A DNA stretch of 64,000 nucleotides from Hymenobacter sp. DG25B (lineage in GTDB: Bacteria > Bacteroidota > Bacteroidia > Cytophagales > Hymenobacteraceae): assembly GCF_000801315.1 (NCBI RefSeq), contig NZ_CP010054.1, forward strand, positions 3,472,001-3,536,000, written 5' to 3'. Positions within the stretch are counted from its first letter, which is position 1; the number at the start of each line of letters is the position of its first letter. Position numbers and translations under genes: made by a program. The notes beneath the pieces are model-generated. The model made no database searches. It was not told the DNA's origin and saw only the letters and a list, made by a program, of their open reading frames with translations. Below are positions 8,448 to 16,912 of this stretch, in pieces.

Positions 8448-9083
8448 ATGCAACATCCTTATATTGTCGGTATCACGGGCGGTAGCGCCTCCGGCAAAAC
8501 CACCTTTCTGCGCCGCTTGCTGGCGGCTTTTCCTAAAGAGGAAATCTGCCTCATTTCGCAGGACAACTACTACCACCCGCGCGAAACGCAGACGGTAGAC
8601 AGCAACGGCGTCACCAATTTCGACCTGCCTTCCTCCATTGACTCGGCGGCCTACGCGGCTGATGTGCTGCAGATCAGCAAGGGCCTGGAAGTGCGGCGCC
8701 CGGAGTACACCTTCAACAACCCCGGGGCCGCGCCGAAAGAGCTGGTGTTTACGCCGGCTCCTATTGTGGTAGTGGAAGGCATTTTCGTTTTCTACTTTGA
8801 GGAGGTAGCCAAGCTGCTGGATCTGAAAGTATACATCGATGCCGAAGAACACGTGAAAGTGCTGCGCCGCATTGTGCGCGACCGGGACGAGCGGGGCTAT
8901 GATCTGGAAGACGTGCTCTACCGCTACACGCACCACGTGGCCCCCACCTACGAGAAGTACATCAAGCCCTTCAAGCAGGACGCCGACATCATTATTCCCA
9001 ACAACCGCCACTTTGATAAGGGCCTGGACGTGCTGGTTTCGTTTCTGAAAACCAAAGTATCCGCCAGCGCACAGTCCGCTTAA
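8448..9083 (+). CDS. udk: Uridine kinase
   Basis: This 211-residue P-loop kinase phosphorylates uridine and cytidine in pyrimidine salvage. The Walker A motif is GGSASGKTT (near residues 9-17). Further family features are ISQDNYYHPRE, the NFDLPSSID segment, and PIVVVEGIFVFYFEEV with the Walker B-like strand. The C-terminus has RYTHHVAPTYEKYIKPFKQD and ADIIIPN. I chose the ATG at 8448 because the family begins with an IVGITGGSASGKT strand close to the N-terminus and because a promoter box lies at 8401-8408. Confidence 0.95.
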   Translation: MQHPYIVGITGGSASGKTTFLRRLLAAFPKEEICLISQDNYYHPRETQTVDSNGVTNFDLPSSIDSAAYAADVLQISKGLEVRRPEYTFNNPGAAPKELVFTPAPIVVVEGIFVFYFEEVAKLLDLKVYIDAEEHVKVLRRIVRDRDERGYDLEDVLYRYTHHVAPTYEKYIKPFKQDADIIIPNNRHFDKGLDVLVSFLKTKVSASAQSA

Positions 9084-9103
9084 GGCGCTTAGTTTAATCC
9101 ATT

Positions 9104-9141
9104 AAAACCGAGCAGCTCTATCCGGGCTGCTCGGTTTTTTT
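9104..9141 (+). terminator. Rho-independent terminator after uridine kinase
   Basis: A 10-base stem (ACCGAGCAGC / GCTGCTCGGT) with a short loop is followed by seven T residues. Confidence 0.85.
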
Positions 9142-9239
9142 ATGGCCGGCCGGGGCTGGCGACAATCCTGATTTGGGGCTGGCAGGCCGGAAAAGCAGGC
9201 TAGTTTTCCCGGCGGCTTTCGTCAAGCGGCTGATTTGGC

Positions 9240-9247
9240 TATATTTG
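9240..9247 (+). promoter_or_regulatory. Candidate -7 promoter box upstream of the 125-residue protein gene
   Basis: TATATTTG matches TAnnTTTG exactly, 16 bases before the ATG at 9264. It could also serve the downstream secDF gene, since no terminator is seen between them. Confidence 0.55.
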
Positions 9248-9263
9248 CACTCCTGATTTTCTG

Positions 9264-9641
9264 ATGACGCTGACTATCACCACGTTTGTACCGCGCCTGC
9301 GCCTGATGCTGCTCTCCTTCACTCTGCTGTGGGTGCTGGGGCTGAACCATCAGGCGGTAGCTATGCTTCGCTTGCCGGAGCCGCTGGCGGCACGGGCTGC
9401 CCGCGTAGGCGCTACGCCCCGGGCAGCGGTGGTGAAGCAGAAAGTAAGCTTTGAAGCCACGGCGCCGCTGGGCACCTGGCTGGCTCCGGCCACCGATGCC
9501 TGGCTGCCGGTTGTGCGCCCCCTGGTGGGCTGGCCCCTGGCAGCGGCCTCGTTGCTGCCTGTTCCTGCACGTGCGCCGGCTGTTAGCAGCACGTTCTGCA
9601 CCCGGCTGCTGGGCACGTCGGTTTCGCCGCACGCCCCCTAG
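9264..9641 (+). CDS. Small Ala/Pro-rich membrane or exported protein, unknown
   Basis: This is a 125-residue protein whose first 33 residues carry a hydrophobic segment (LMLLSFTLLWVLGLNHQAVA) that could be a signal peptide or an anchor. The rest is rich in Ala, Pro, Val and Leu (for example VVRPLVGWPLAAASLLPVP) without a recognisable domain. It is supported mainly by an exact TAnnTTTG box 16 bases upstream and by the terminator that isolates it from udk. Overlapping open frames exist on both strands, so composition alone does not prove it is coding. Confidence 0.45.
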   Translation: MTLTITTFVPRLRLMLLSFTLLWVLGLNHQAVAMLRLPEPLAARAARVGATPRAAVVKQKVSFEATAPLGTWLAPATDAWLPVVRPLVGWPLAAASLLPVPARAPAVSSTFCTRLLGTSVSPHAP

Positions 9642-9749
9642 CGGCCCTGGCTTCTGCTGCCGTGTCTGGTGGCCTGCTGTTGCGGTAGCGCATGGCGGGC
9701 TGCGCCCAGCACTCCCCTCGTTTTTTAGACTACTTTTTCTTCCTAGTTA

Positions 9750-12740
9750 ATGCGTAATAAAGGACTCATTATCACGCTCACGGTTATTGTATCCGTGCTG
9801 TGTGCCTATTTTTTGATGCTCACGTTTGTCTCGCGCAACGTGCAGCAGAAAGCCGTGAACTATGCCACCCGCAACGGGCGCGTAGATCAGCAGCAGCGGC
9901 AGCACTATCTGGACTCCGTATGGCGGGCGCCGGTATTCGGCCCCCTCACTTATCGTGATGTTCGCGAGAAGGAGCTGGGCCTCGGCCTTGACCTGAAGGG
10001 CGGCATGCACGTAACGCTGGAAGTATCGCCGGTGGAGATTGTGCGCGCTATGTCCGGCAACTCCAAAGACCCCAAGTTCAATAAGGCTATTCAGCGTGCT
10101 CAGGAGCTGCAGAAGGCCAACCCTACTACGCCCTTCACGGCCCTGTTTGCGCAGAGCTTCCGCGAGGTGGCGCCCGGCGACCGGCTGGCCCGCATTTTCG
10201 CTAACACCACCAACAAGAGCCGTGGTATCGATTTCAACTCTTCCGATGAGAAGGTAATTGCTGCTATTGATAAGGAAGAGGAAGAAGCCATTGACCGCTC
10301 CTTCAACATCCTGCGCACCCGCGTAGACAAGTTCGGCGTAAACCAGCCCAGCATTCAGCGGGTGAAAGGCACCGGTCGCATTCAGATTGAATTGCCCGGT
10401 GTAGATAACCCCGAGCGTATCCGCAAGCTGCTCCAGGGCCAAGCCAAGTTGGAGTTCTGGGAAGTATGGCGCACGGATGAATTCGCCCCGTATTTCAACC
10501 AGCTGAACGAAGTTCTGACGGCGCAGGAAGCGGCCGGCAAAACCACCGCTACAACCTCTACGGCTGCTACCGTTACGGACAGTACCTCGGCCACTGCCGC
10601 CGGCGACTCTACCTCCCTGGCCAGCCAGCTGGCCAAGAAAAAAGACACCAAATCTACTGCTGACACCGCTGCCGCGCAGCAGAGCAGCCAGCTGGCGCGT
10701 TTGTTCACCATGCCCGGCGCCCTGGGTTCTAATGTGCGCGACACCGCCCGCGTGAATGCCCTGATGCGCAGCCCCGAAGTGCGCGCCGTACTGCCCTCCA
10801 ACCTCACCTTCCTGTGGGATGTGAAGCCCAGCGTAATCGACGGCCAGGAGTACCTGCAGCTGTACGCTATCCGCAAAACCCGCGAGGCGACGGCCCCGCT
10901 GGGTGGCGACGTGGTATCGGATGCCCGCCAGGATTACGACCAGGGCGGCCGCCCCGAGGTTTCGATGCAGATGAACCCCTCGGGCGCCAAGAAGTGGCAG
11001 CGTCTCACGGCCAGCAATATTGGTCGTCAGGTAGCTATTGTACTGGATGACAACGTGTACTCCGCCCCCGTGGTGCAGTCGGAAATTGCCGGTGGCAACT
11101 CCAGCATTTCGGGCAACTTCACCATTGAAGAAGCGCAGGATTTGGCCAACGTACTGAAGGCCGGTAAACTGCCCGCTCCTACCCGCATCGTGGAAGAAGC
11201 CGTAGTAGGTCCGTCGTTGGGTCAGGAGGCTATCAACCAGGGTCTGTTCTCCTCGCTGGCTGGTCTGGCTATCATCATGATTTTCATGGCCGCTTACTAT
11301 GGTCGTGCGGGTCTGGTGGCTGATGCGGCTCTGCTCTTCAACGGCTTCCTGATTATGGGTGTGCTGGCGCAGTTTGGTACGGCCCTTACCCTGCCCGGCA
11401 TTGCCGGTCTGGTGCTCACCTTCGGTATGTCGGTTGATGCCAACGTACTGATCTTCGAGCGTATTCGGGAAGAACTCAACCACGGTCTGCACCTGAAGGA
11501 CGCCATTAACAAAGGCTACGCCCGCGCTTTCTCGGCCATCTTCGACTCCAACGTAACGACGATGCTGATTGCCGTGATTCTGGGCTTCTTCGGTACGGGT
11601 CCGGTACAGAGCTTTGCGGTAACGCTGGGCATTGGCGTACTCACCTCGTTCCTGTCGGCCGTATTCGTGTCGCGTCTGATCATTGAGTATCTGACCAAAG
11701 GCAAGGACACGAGCAAGATTCAGTTCACCACGTTCCTGTCGCGGAACCTGTTCCAGAACCTGAATTTTGACATTGTGGGCAAGCGCAAGTACGCTTATAC
11801 CTTCTCTACGGTGTTCATTGTTATCGGCTTTGTGCTGATGTACTTCCAGGGTGGTCCAAACCTGGGTGTTGACTTCCGCGGTGGCCGTTCGTACATCGTT
11901 GACTTCAACAAAGCTGAGGTTGCTTCCGACGTGCGCATTGCCCTGGAGAAAGACTTCCAAGGTGCCGGTACCGAGGTAAAAACCTTTGGCTCACCCAACC
12001 GTCTGCGCATCACTACCGGCTACCTGGCTGATGACGAAAGCGTAGGAGCGGACAAGAAAGTAGAGCAGGCCCTGCTGAACGGCCTGAAGAAATACGGCGC
12101 CGACCAGCCCCAGATCAAGAGCACTTCCAAAGTAGGCGCTACCATTGCCGACGACATCAAGAAGACCTCGATTCTGAGCCTGGGCCTCACGCTGCTGGGT
12201 ATTTTTGTGTACGTGCTGTTCCGCTTTGAGAAGTGGCAGTACTCGATGGCGGCCGTAGTGGCGCTGTTCCACGATGCCCTGCTGGTAATTGCGGCCTTCC
12301 CCATTGCCCGTCTGTTTGGTCTGAACTATGAGATGGACCAGATTTTCGTGGCGGCTGTGCTGACGGTTATCGGCTTCTCCATGAACGATACGGTGGTTAT
12401 CTATGACCGTATCCGGGAGTATCTGCACGAGAACAAGCACCTCACGTTTGCCCAGGTGGTAAACCCGGCGCTGAACAGCACCTTCTCCCGTACCATGATT
12501 ACCTTCACTACGGTATTCCTGGTGGTATTGGTACTCTACATTTTCGGGGGCGAAACGCTGCGCTCCTTCTCCTTCGCCATGATTGTAGGGGTAATTTTCG
12601 GCACGTACTCGTCGCTGTTCATTGCCACGCCTATTATTCTGGACACGTACGGCCGCAAAGAGGCCCGCGAGCGGGGTGTGGAGCACACCACGGAAATTGC
12701 CGATGCCGGCGCCCCCAAGCTCTCGACGACGGTTCAATAG
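9750..12740 (+). CDS. secDF: Fused protein translocase subunit SecDF
   Basis: This 996-residue protein is the single-chain SecDF common in Bacteroidota; it uses the proton motive force to help pull proteins through SecYEG. The SecD half has an N-terminal membrane helix, the periplasmic P1 domain with LGLGLDLKGGMHVTLEV (near residue 75), and KFGVNQPSIQRV. The conserved SecD membrane block includes GMSVDANVLIFERIREEL near residue 560. The SecF half begins near residue 660 and contains GVDFRGGRSYIVDF and, near residue 875, GFSMNDTVVIYDRIREYL. A Ser/Thr/Ala-rich insertion (about residues 262-315) interrupts P1. It is closed by a terminator at 12759. Confidence 0.97.
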   Translation: MRNKGLIITLTVIVSVLCAYFLMLTFVSRNVQQKAVNYATRNGRVDQQQRQHYLDSVWRAPVFGPLTYRDVREKELGLGLDLKGGMHVTLEVSPVEIVRAMSGNSKDPKFNKAIQRAQELQKANPTTPFTALFAQSFREVAPGDRLARIFANTTNKSRGIDFNSSDEKVIAAIDKEEEEAIDRSFNILRTRVDKFGVNQPSIQRVKGTGRIQIELPGVDNPERIRKLLQGQAKLEFWEVWRTDEFAPYFNQLNEVLTAQEAAGKTTATTSTAATVTDSTSATAAGDSTSLASQLAKKKDTKSTADTAAAQQSSQLARLFTMPGALGSNVRDTARVNALMRSPEVRAVLPSNLTFLWDVKPSVIDGQEYLQLYAIRKTREATAPLGGDVVSDARQDYDQGGRPEVSMQMNPSGAKKWQRLTASNIGRQVAIVLDDNVYSAPVVQSEIAGGNSSISGNFTIEEAQDLANVLKAGKLPAPTRIVEEAVVGPSLGQEAINQGLFSSLAGLAIIMIFMAAYYGRAGLVADAALLFNGFLIMGVLAQFGTALTLPGIAGLVLTFGMSVDANVLIFERIREELNHGLHLKDAINKGYARAFSAIFDSNVTTMLIAVILGFFGTGPVQSFAVTLGIGVLTSFLSAVFVSRLIIEYLTKGKDTSKIQFTTFLSRNLFQNLNFDIVGKRKYAYTFSTVFIVIGFVLMYFQGGPNLGVDFRGGRSYIVDFNKAEVASDVRIALEKDFQGAGTEVKTFGSPNRLRITTGYLADDESVGADKKVEQALLNGLKKYGADQPQIKSTSKVGATIADDIKKTSILSLGLTLLGIFVYVLFRFEKWQYSMAAVVALFHDALLVIAAFPIARLFGLNYEMDQIFVAAVLTVIGFSMNDTVVIYDRIREYLHENKHLTFAQVVNPALNSTFSRTMITFTTVFLVVLVLYIFGGETLRSFSFAMIVGVIFGTYSSLFIATPIILDTYGRKEARERGVEHTTEIADAGAPKLSTTVQ

Positions 12741-12757
12741 TCTATCCGACTTCCTTT

Positions 12758-12790
12758 TTGAAAAGCCCGGCCCTATGGCCGGGCTTTTCT
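12758..12790 (+). terminator. Rho-independent terminator after secDF
   Basis: A stem AAAAGCCCGGCC / GGCCGGGCTTTT with a four-base loop ends in TTTT. Confidence 0.85.
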
Positions 12791-12899
12791 GCTTTTAGGC
12801 CAGCTCCACCGCAGGTATTGCTCTGATTTTCTGATAACTTATAGTAGGCAGGCAACCATCGACCCGCTTTCTGCGAGCTACCTAAAAAAAGCCTTTCCC

Positions 12900-13499
12900 G
12901 TGAATGCGCAGCCTCCTATAGACCCGGAACAGCTGCCCGCCTTGCTGGCGGGCTGCCGCCGTATGGAGCGCGCCAGTCAGCGGCAGCTCTACACCCGGTT
13001 CTACAGCTATGCCCTGAGCATCTGCCTGCGCTATGCCCATCATCGGGAGGCCGCTATGGAAGTGGTAAATGATGGATTCATGAAGCTATTCCGCGACATC
13101 GGGCGCTTCGACCCGGGCCGCTACGAGCTGCAAAGCTCGTTTCAGGGCTGGTTGAAGAGCATCATGATTCACACGGCCATTGATTATTACCGGGCTCAGG
13201 TAAAGCAACAGCAGCAGCTAGCCCTGGAAGAAGCGGCCTACGCCCGCGCCGATGCCGCGCCCACTCCGCTGGACAACCTGGCCTACGAAGACCTGACCGC
13301 CCTGATTCAGCAGCTCACACCCGCCTACCGCACGGTATTTAATTTATACGTGCTGGATGGTTTCACCCACGAGGAAATAGCCCGGCAGCTGGGCATTTCG
13401 GTGGGCGCCTCCAAATCAAACCTTTCCAAAGCCCGGGGTCATTTACGGGAGTTTTTGCAACGCACCAATCACTATGCCCACGCCGAATCTATCGGATGA
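12900..13499 (+). CDS. ECF-type RNA polymerase sigma factor
   Basis: This 199-residue sigma-70 family protein of the extracytoplasmic-function group would direct RNA polymerase to envelope-related promoters. Region 2 lies at about residues 20-95 (SICLRYAHHREAAMEVVNDG and FMKLFRDIGRF), and region 4 at about 130-180 (LTPAYRTVFNLYVLDGFTHE and EIARQLGISVGASKSNLSKA). No region 3 is present. The start is GTG at 12900; no ATG is available in frame before region 2. The last 26 bases overlap the next gene, so sigma and its membrane partner are translationally coupled. The overlapping partner is probably its anti-sigma factor. Confidence 0.92.
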   Translation: MNAQPPIDPEQLPALLAGCRRMERASQRQLYTRFYSYALSICLRYAHHREAAMEVVNDGFMKLFRDIGRFDPGRYELQSSFQGWLKSIMIHTAIDYYRAQVKQQQQLALEEAAYARADAAPTPLDNLAYEDLTALIQQLTPAYRTVFNLYVLDGFTHEEIARQLGISVGASKSNLSKARGHLREFLQRTNHYAHAESIG

Positions 13500-14907
13500 C
13501 GAGCTGGATGCGCTGTTCCGGCGCACTACCGTGGCATACCCTGCGGCAGACGCCACGGAGGGCTGGCAGCGCATGGAGCCGCAGCTCAACGGCCTGGTGC
13601 GTTATCAGCGGGCTATGCGGCAGGTGGTGCGCTGGTTTGTGGCGGAGCTGGGGCTGATTTTCCTGCTGTTAGTAGGCTGGTTTACGTACCTGCCGCGCCT
13701 ACAGGCGCCCACGGCCCCGTCTGCGGCTTCGGCTGCCGGAAGCCGGCCGAAGCCAGCTGCCAATGATTCCCGGCCCTGGCAAGCTTCGCATCACTTATTC
13801 CGGCCCTCTGCCCGGGCGAAAGCAGCTGATACCAGGAGCAAAACCCAGCCGCAGCTTTCCTTAGGTCCAATAACGCAGGTGACCCAGCCGGGTGCGGTAA
13901 CGTCTTTGGGAAAAGCAATGCTGCGCCACTCCTCGTTGCCTGCTAATGGCGTTTTTATAGCTGGATTGGATACCAGAAAACGAACAAAAGCCAGACAGGA
14001 AGCCTCGGGAAAATCAGACGTATTACATTCCCTTTCGGCCAGTAGCACGCTTCTCCTCGGCTTGCCGCCCACTTCCGCTTCCTATGCGTCTGCATCAGAT
14101 GTAGCAGTGGTTTCGGTGCCCGCCGCTGCCGTTGTGCTTCCTTCAACTCCACCAGAACCGCCTGCGGCCTCGTCTGATTTCCCATCAGCGGAAACCGTTT
14201 CCGCGCCATCCGTTACAGACTCAACTGTGGCGTCCGCGCCGCCCGCATTGGTTGCTGTGGCCCCTCAGGCTACCACTAATCTCCTTCCGAAACTGCGTAA
14301 AAGGCCTACTTACCGCCTGGGTGTGGCAGTGCAATATGCGCCGGAGGTAAGTGCCGTGCGCGTGTCTGAGATAGAAAAAACCGGCCGGGACGTGGGTGTG
14401 CAGCTGGAATACTTTTTTACGCCCCGCCTCAGCCTGAACACTGGCCTGCTGCACGCCGTGAAGCGCTACGAAACCCGCGGCTCTGACTACCACATGGCCT
14501 ACGGCAAAGCGCCCCTGGACCGGGTGTATGCCGTGTGCGGCATGCTGGATATTCCCTTAAACCTCCGTTACGCGCTGCTTTACCGGCCCACTTACCAGGT
14601 ATTTGCCAGCGCGGGTCTCTCGTCACTACTCATGCGCGACGAGCAATATGAGCTTTGGTATACCTATGCTAACGAGCCGGTGCGCCGCACCAGGCAGATA
14701 GTAAATGGCAGCAATCATCCGCTAAGTATCCTGAACTTCTCGGCCGGGTATGAGCGGCAGGTGCAGGCGCGCTGGGGCCTTCGGGCGGAGCCGTTTATCA
14801 AAGTTCCGTTGGGCGGTGTGGGCTATGGCAAGGTGAAGCTGAGCAGCGCCGGCGTGCTTTTCTCGGTGCAGTACCGTTTGCTGCCGCCCGCCTTACAGGT
14901 GAAGTAG
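13474..14907 (+). CDS. Candidate dual-membrane-spanning anti-sigma factor (inner-membrane anchor fused to outer-membrane beta-barrel)
   Basis: This 477-residue protein begins with an acidic cytoplasmic segment (residues 1-48, LSDDELDALFRR, GWQRMEPQLNG), followed by one membrane helix (about 51-73, FVAELGLIFLLLVGWF). Residues 75-275 are a Ser/Ala/Pro-rich low-complexity linker. Residues 278-477 look like an outer-membrane beta-barrel of the PorT/OMP_b-brl class, with amphipathic strands such as YRLGVAVQYAPEV, VGVQLEYFFTPRLSLNTGLL, LNLRYALLYRPTYQVFASAG, and the terminal strand VLFSVQYRLL. The overlap with the ECF sigma gene and this anchor-linker-barrel layout match the dual-membrane-spanning anti-sigma factors described in Bacteroides. 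The sigma-binding role is inferred from position and architecture. Confidence 0.75.
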   Translation: MPTPNLSDDELDALFRRTTVAYPAADATEGWQRMEPQLNGLVRYQRAMRQVVRWFVAELGLIFLLLVGWFTYLPRLQAPTAPSAASAAGSRPKPAANDSRPWQASHHLFRPSARAKAADTRSKTQPQLSLGPITQVTQPGAVTSLGKAMLRHSSLPANGVFIAGLDTRKRTKARQEASGKSDVLHSLSASSTLLLGLPPTSASYASASDVAVVSVPAAAVVLPSTPPEPPAASSDFPSAETVSAPSVTDSTVASAPPALVAVAPQATTNLLPKLRKRPTYRLGVAVQYAPEVSAVRVSEIEKTGRDVGVQLEYFFTPRLSLNTGLLHAVKRYETRGSDYHMAYGKAPLDRVYAVCGMLDIPLNLRYALLYRPTYQVFASAGLSSLLMRDEQYELWYTYANEPVRRTRQIVNGSNHPLSILNFSAGYERQVQARWGLRAEPFIKVPLGGVGYGKVKLSSAGVLFSVQYRLLPPALQVK

Positions 14908-14937
14908 ACTATCCACCTTATATAAATCCTTTATTCT

Positions 14938-15300
14938 ATGTTACTCCGACTGTTTTTGCTGGGCGGGGCGCTCAGCCTGGTCAGCGGCTGCGCCTATGAT
15001 AACGCAGAAGAGCTTTTCCCGGCGCCCGCCTGCAACACTTCCGCCGTTACGTACCAGGGCACTATTGTGCCCATTCTGCAAGCCAACTGCCTTTCCTGCC
15101 ACAGCAGCGCCACGGCCGAAGGTGGCATTGTGCTGGAAGAGGCGCACGAGGTACAGCACCTGGCCGAGCATGGTACCCTGCTAGGCGTGGTGACGCACGC
15201 TCCAGGCTTTCCAGCCATGCCTAAAGATGCCCCTCAGCTAAGCGCCTGCGACATTGAGGCCATTCGGGCCTGGGTAGCCGCCGGGGCGCCGGATAATTAG
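14938..15300 (+). CDS. Cytochrome c-like lipoprotein with one CxxCH haem site
   Basis: This 120-residue protein has a lipoprotein signal peptide ending in the lipobox LVSGC (Cys18). One haem-binding motif, CLSCH, lies near residue 57 within IVPILQANCLSCHSSATAEG, the form typical of planctomycete-type and related cytochrome c domains. A later methionine segment (PAMPKDAPQLS) may supply the distal haem ligand. The protein ends with AIRAWVAAGAPDN, characteristic of this family. It lies 30 bases after the anti-sigma candidate and 24 bases before the YceI gene, so it is probably part of one operon for periplasmic electron transfer. Confidence 0.88.
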   Translation: MLLRLFLLGGALSLVSGCAYDNAEELFPAPACNTSAVTYQGTIVPILQANCLSCHSSATAEGGIVLEEAHEVQHLAEHGTLLGVVTHAPGFPAMPKDAPQLSACDIEAIRAWVAAGAPDN

Positions 15301-15324
15301 CCTCTCACTCTTTCCCTTGCAGCT

Positions 15325-15882
15325 ATGAGACTTCTCGGCATTGTTTTTCTCTCGTTTCTGCTACCGCTGGTGGGCTTAGGGCAGGAGCGGTACATGACCC
15401 ACAGCGGGCATATCAGCTTTTACTCCTCGGCGCCGCTGGAAGATATTGAGGCGAAGAGCCAACAGGCCGGCGGCGTCATCGACCTCAGCACCGGCCAGCT
15501 GGCCTTCTCCGTTCCCATGAAATCCTTTGTATTCCCCAACGGACTGATGCAGGAGCACTTCAATGAGAACTACGTGGAATCGGACCGCTACCCCAAATCC
15601 ACCTTTGTGGGAAAGCTATTGGGCTTTAATGCGGCCACCCTGCCAACCAGTGGCCCACAGCCAGTGCAGGCCGAAGGCGACCTGGCCATTCATGGCGTAA
15701 CGCACCGGGTACGGGTGCCCGGCACGCTGGAGCTGCGCGGCAATGGCCTGCAGCTACAGGCAAAGTTTAACGTGGCGCCCGCCGATTACAATATTATAAT
15801 CCCCCGGCTGGTGCGCGAGCATATTGCCAAGTCGGTGGAGGTAACCGTGAATATGCTTTGTCCGCCAGTTCCTCAACCTTAA
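15325..15882 (+). CDS. YceI family periplasmic lipid-binding protein
   Basis: This 185-residue protein has a cleavable signal peptide (MRLLGIVFLSFLLPLVGLGQ). The mature part is a YceI lipocalin-like barrel, shown by HSGHISFYSSAPLEDIEAKS, the MQEHFNENYVESDRYPKSTF segment, and the alternating strands GDLAIHGVTHRVRVPGTLEL. YceI proteins bind polyisoprenoid or quinone-like amphipathic molecules. Its place between a cytochrome c lipoprotein and a DUF5777 barrel, with 24 bases before it and 11 bases to the next start, fits a redox-linked periplasmic operon. Confidence 0.93.
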   Translation: MRLLGIVFLSFLLPLVGLGQERYMTHSGHISFYSSAPLEDIEAKSQQAGGVIDLSTGQLAFSVPMKSFVFPNGLMQEHFNENYVESDRYPKSTFVGKLLGFNAATLPTSGPQPVQAEGDLAIHGVTHRVRVPGTLELRGNGLQLQAKFNVAPADYNIIIPRLVREHIAKSVEVTVNMLCPPVPQP

Positions 15883-15893
15883 GCTATGCTGCT

Positions 15894-16808
15894 ATGCGGT
15901 GTCGGTATGTGTTTTCCCTTCTGGTTCTCCTCACGTCAGCCCTGCTTTCCTTCCGCAGCCGGGCGCAGGATACGAACAGCGACTTGCTGCGGCAGCTCAA
16001 CCAGCAAGTGCCCGCCGATAGTGCCGCGCCGGTAGCGGCCACGTTTAAAGGGACGCGCGTTATCAACGGGCAATCTGTAGAAACACCCCGGGCGCACGTT
16101 TTGCTGTTTTTGATTTCTCACCGCTTTGGTCCGCTGAATAGTGGCGCTTACAACTTTTTTGGGCTAGATCAGGCCACCATCCGGCTGGGACTGGAATACG
16201 GCATTACTGACCGGCTGGCCGTAGGGATTGGGCGCAGCTCCCTGGAAAAGACTTTTGATGGATTTGCGAAATACCGACTCCTGCGGCAGCAAACCGGTTC
16301 CCACTCCATGCCCGTTTCGGTTACGCTGCTGGGCACTACGGCTCTCACCAGCTTGCGCTACGGCGGGCCGGAACGGCCTTTCCGCACGCGCCTGGCCTAC
16401 ACCGGGCAGGCGCTGGTGGCCCGCAAAATTTCGAATGGGCTTTCCTTACAACTGATGCCCACCTTTATGCACCGCAACCTGGTGGACACCCCTCATGACC
16501 AGAATGACGTGTGGGCGCTGGGTGTGGCCGGACGCCAGAAGCTAACCCAACGGGTGGCCTTCACCGCCGAATACTACTATGTTTTGCCCGGCGCTACGGC
16601 CACTGATTTCCGCAATTCCCTGGCGCTGGGCTTCGATATTGAAACCGGCGGCCACGTGTTTCAGCTGCACGTGACCAACGCCCAGGGCATGATTGAGCCG
16701 CTGTTTATCCCCCGTACAACAGGCAATTTCTTTGATGGGGACATCTTCTTCGGCTTTAATATCTCCCGGGCCTTTGCCTTGGGCGGCGAGCCAGGCCGCA
16801 AGTGGTAA
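15894..16808 (+). CDS. DUF5777 family outer-membrane beta-barrel protein
   Basis: This 304-residue protein starts best at the ATG at 15894, which yields a signal peptide (MRCRYVFSLLVLLTSALLSF, cut near SRAQ); an upstream start would overlap the YceI gene by 25 bases. The mature part carries DUF5777 features: TRVINGQSVETPRAHVLLFL, ISHRFGPLNSGAYNFFGLDQ, and IRLGLEYGITDRLAVGIGRS, then repeated amphipathic strands to FFGFNISRAFALG. The family is often found beside YceI and cytochrome c genes in Bacteroidota; its function is not established. It follows YceI by 11 bases. Confidence 0.88.
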   Translation: MRCRYVFSLLVLLTSALLSFRSRAQDTNSDLLRQLNQQVPADSAAPVAATFKGTRVINGQSVETPRAHVLLFLISHRFGPLNSGAYNFFGLDQATIRLGLEYGITDRLAVGIGRSSLEKTFDGFAKYRLLRQQTGSHSMPVSVTLLGTTALTSLRYGGPERPFRTRLAYTGQALVARKISNGLSLQLMPTFMHRNLVDTPHDQNDVWALGVAGRQKLTQRVAFTAEYYYVLPGATATDFRNSLALGFDIETGGHVFQLHVTNAQGMIEPLFIPRTTGNFFDGDIFFGFNISRAFALGGEPGRKW

Positions 16809-16912
16809 GTACCTGGGGAAGAACTATCTGAGCATGTGCTATTGAAAATGCCGGGCTTTTGCCCGCAGCAAACTCTATTGCCTTCTTTTCTCACCCCTAA
16901 TCTCCTACGCTC

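Noticed and set aside
9747..11960. Long open frame (737 codons) on the minus strand opposite secDF
   Set aside because: It lies fully antisense to secDF, whose motifs are clear; its translation is rich in His, Gln and Gly without any domain, as expected for a shadow frame in GC-rich DNA.
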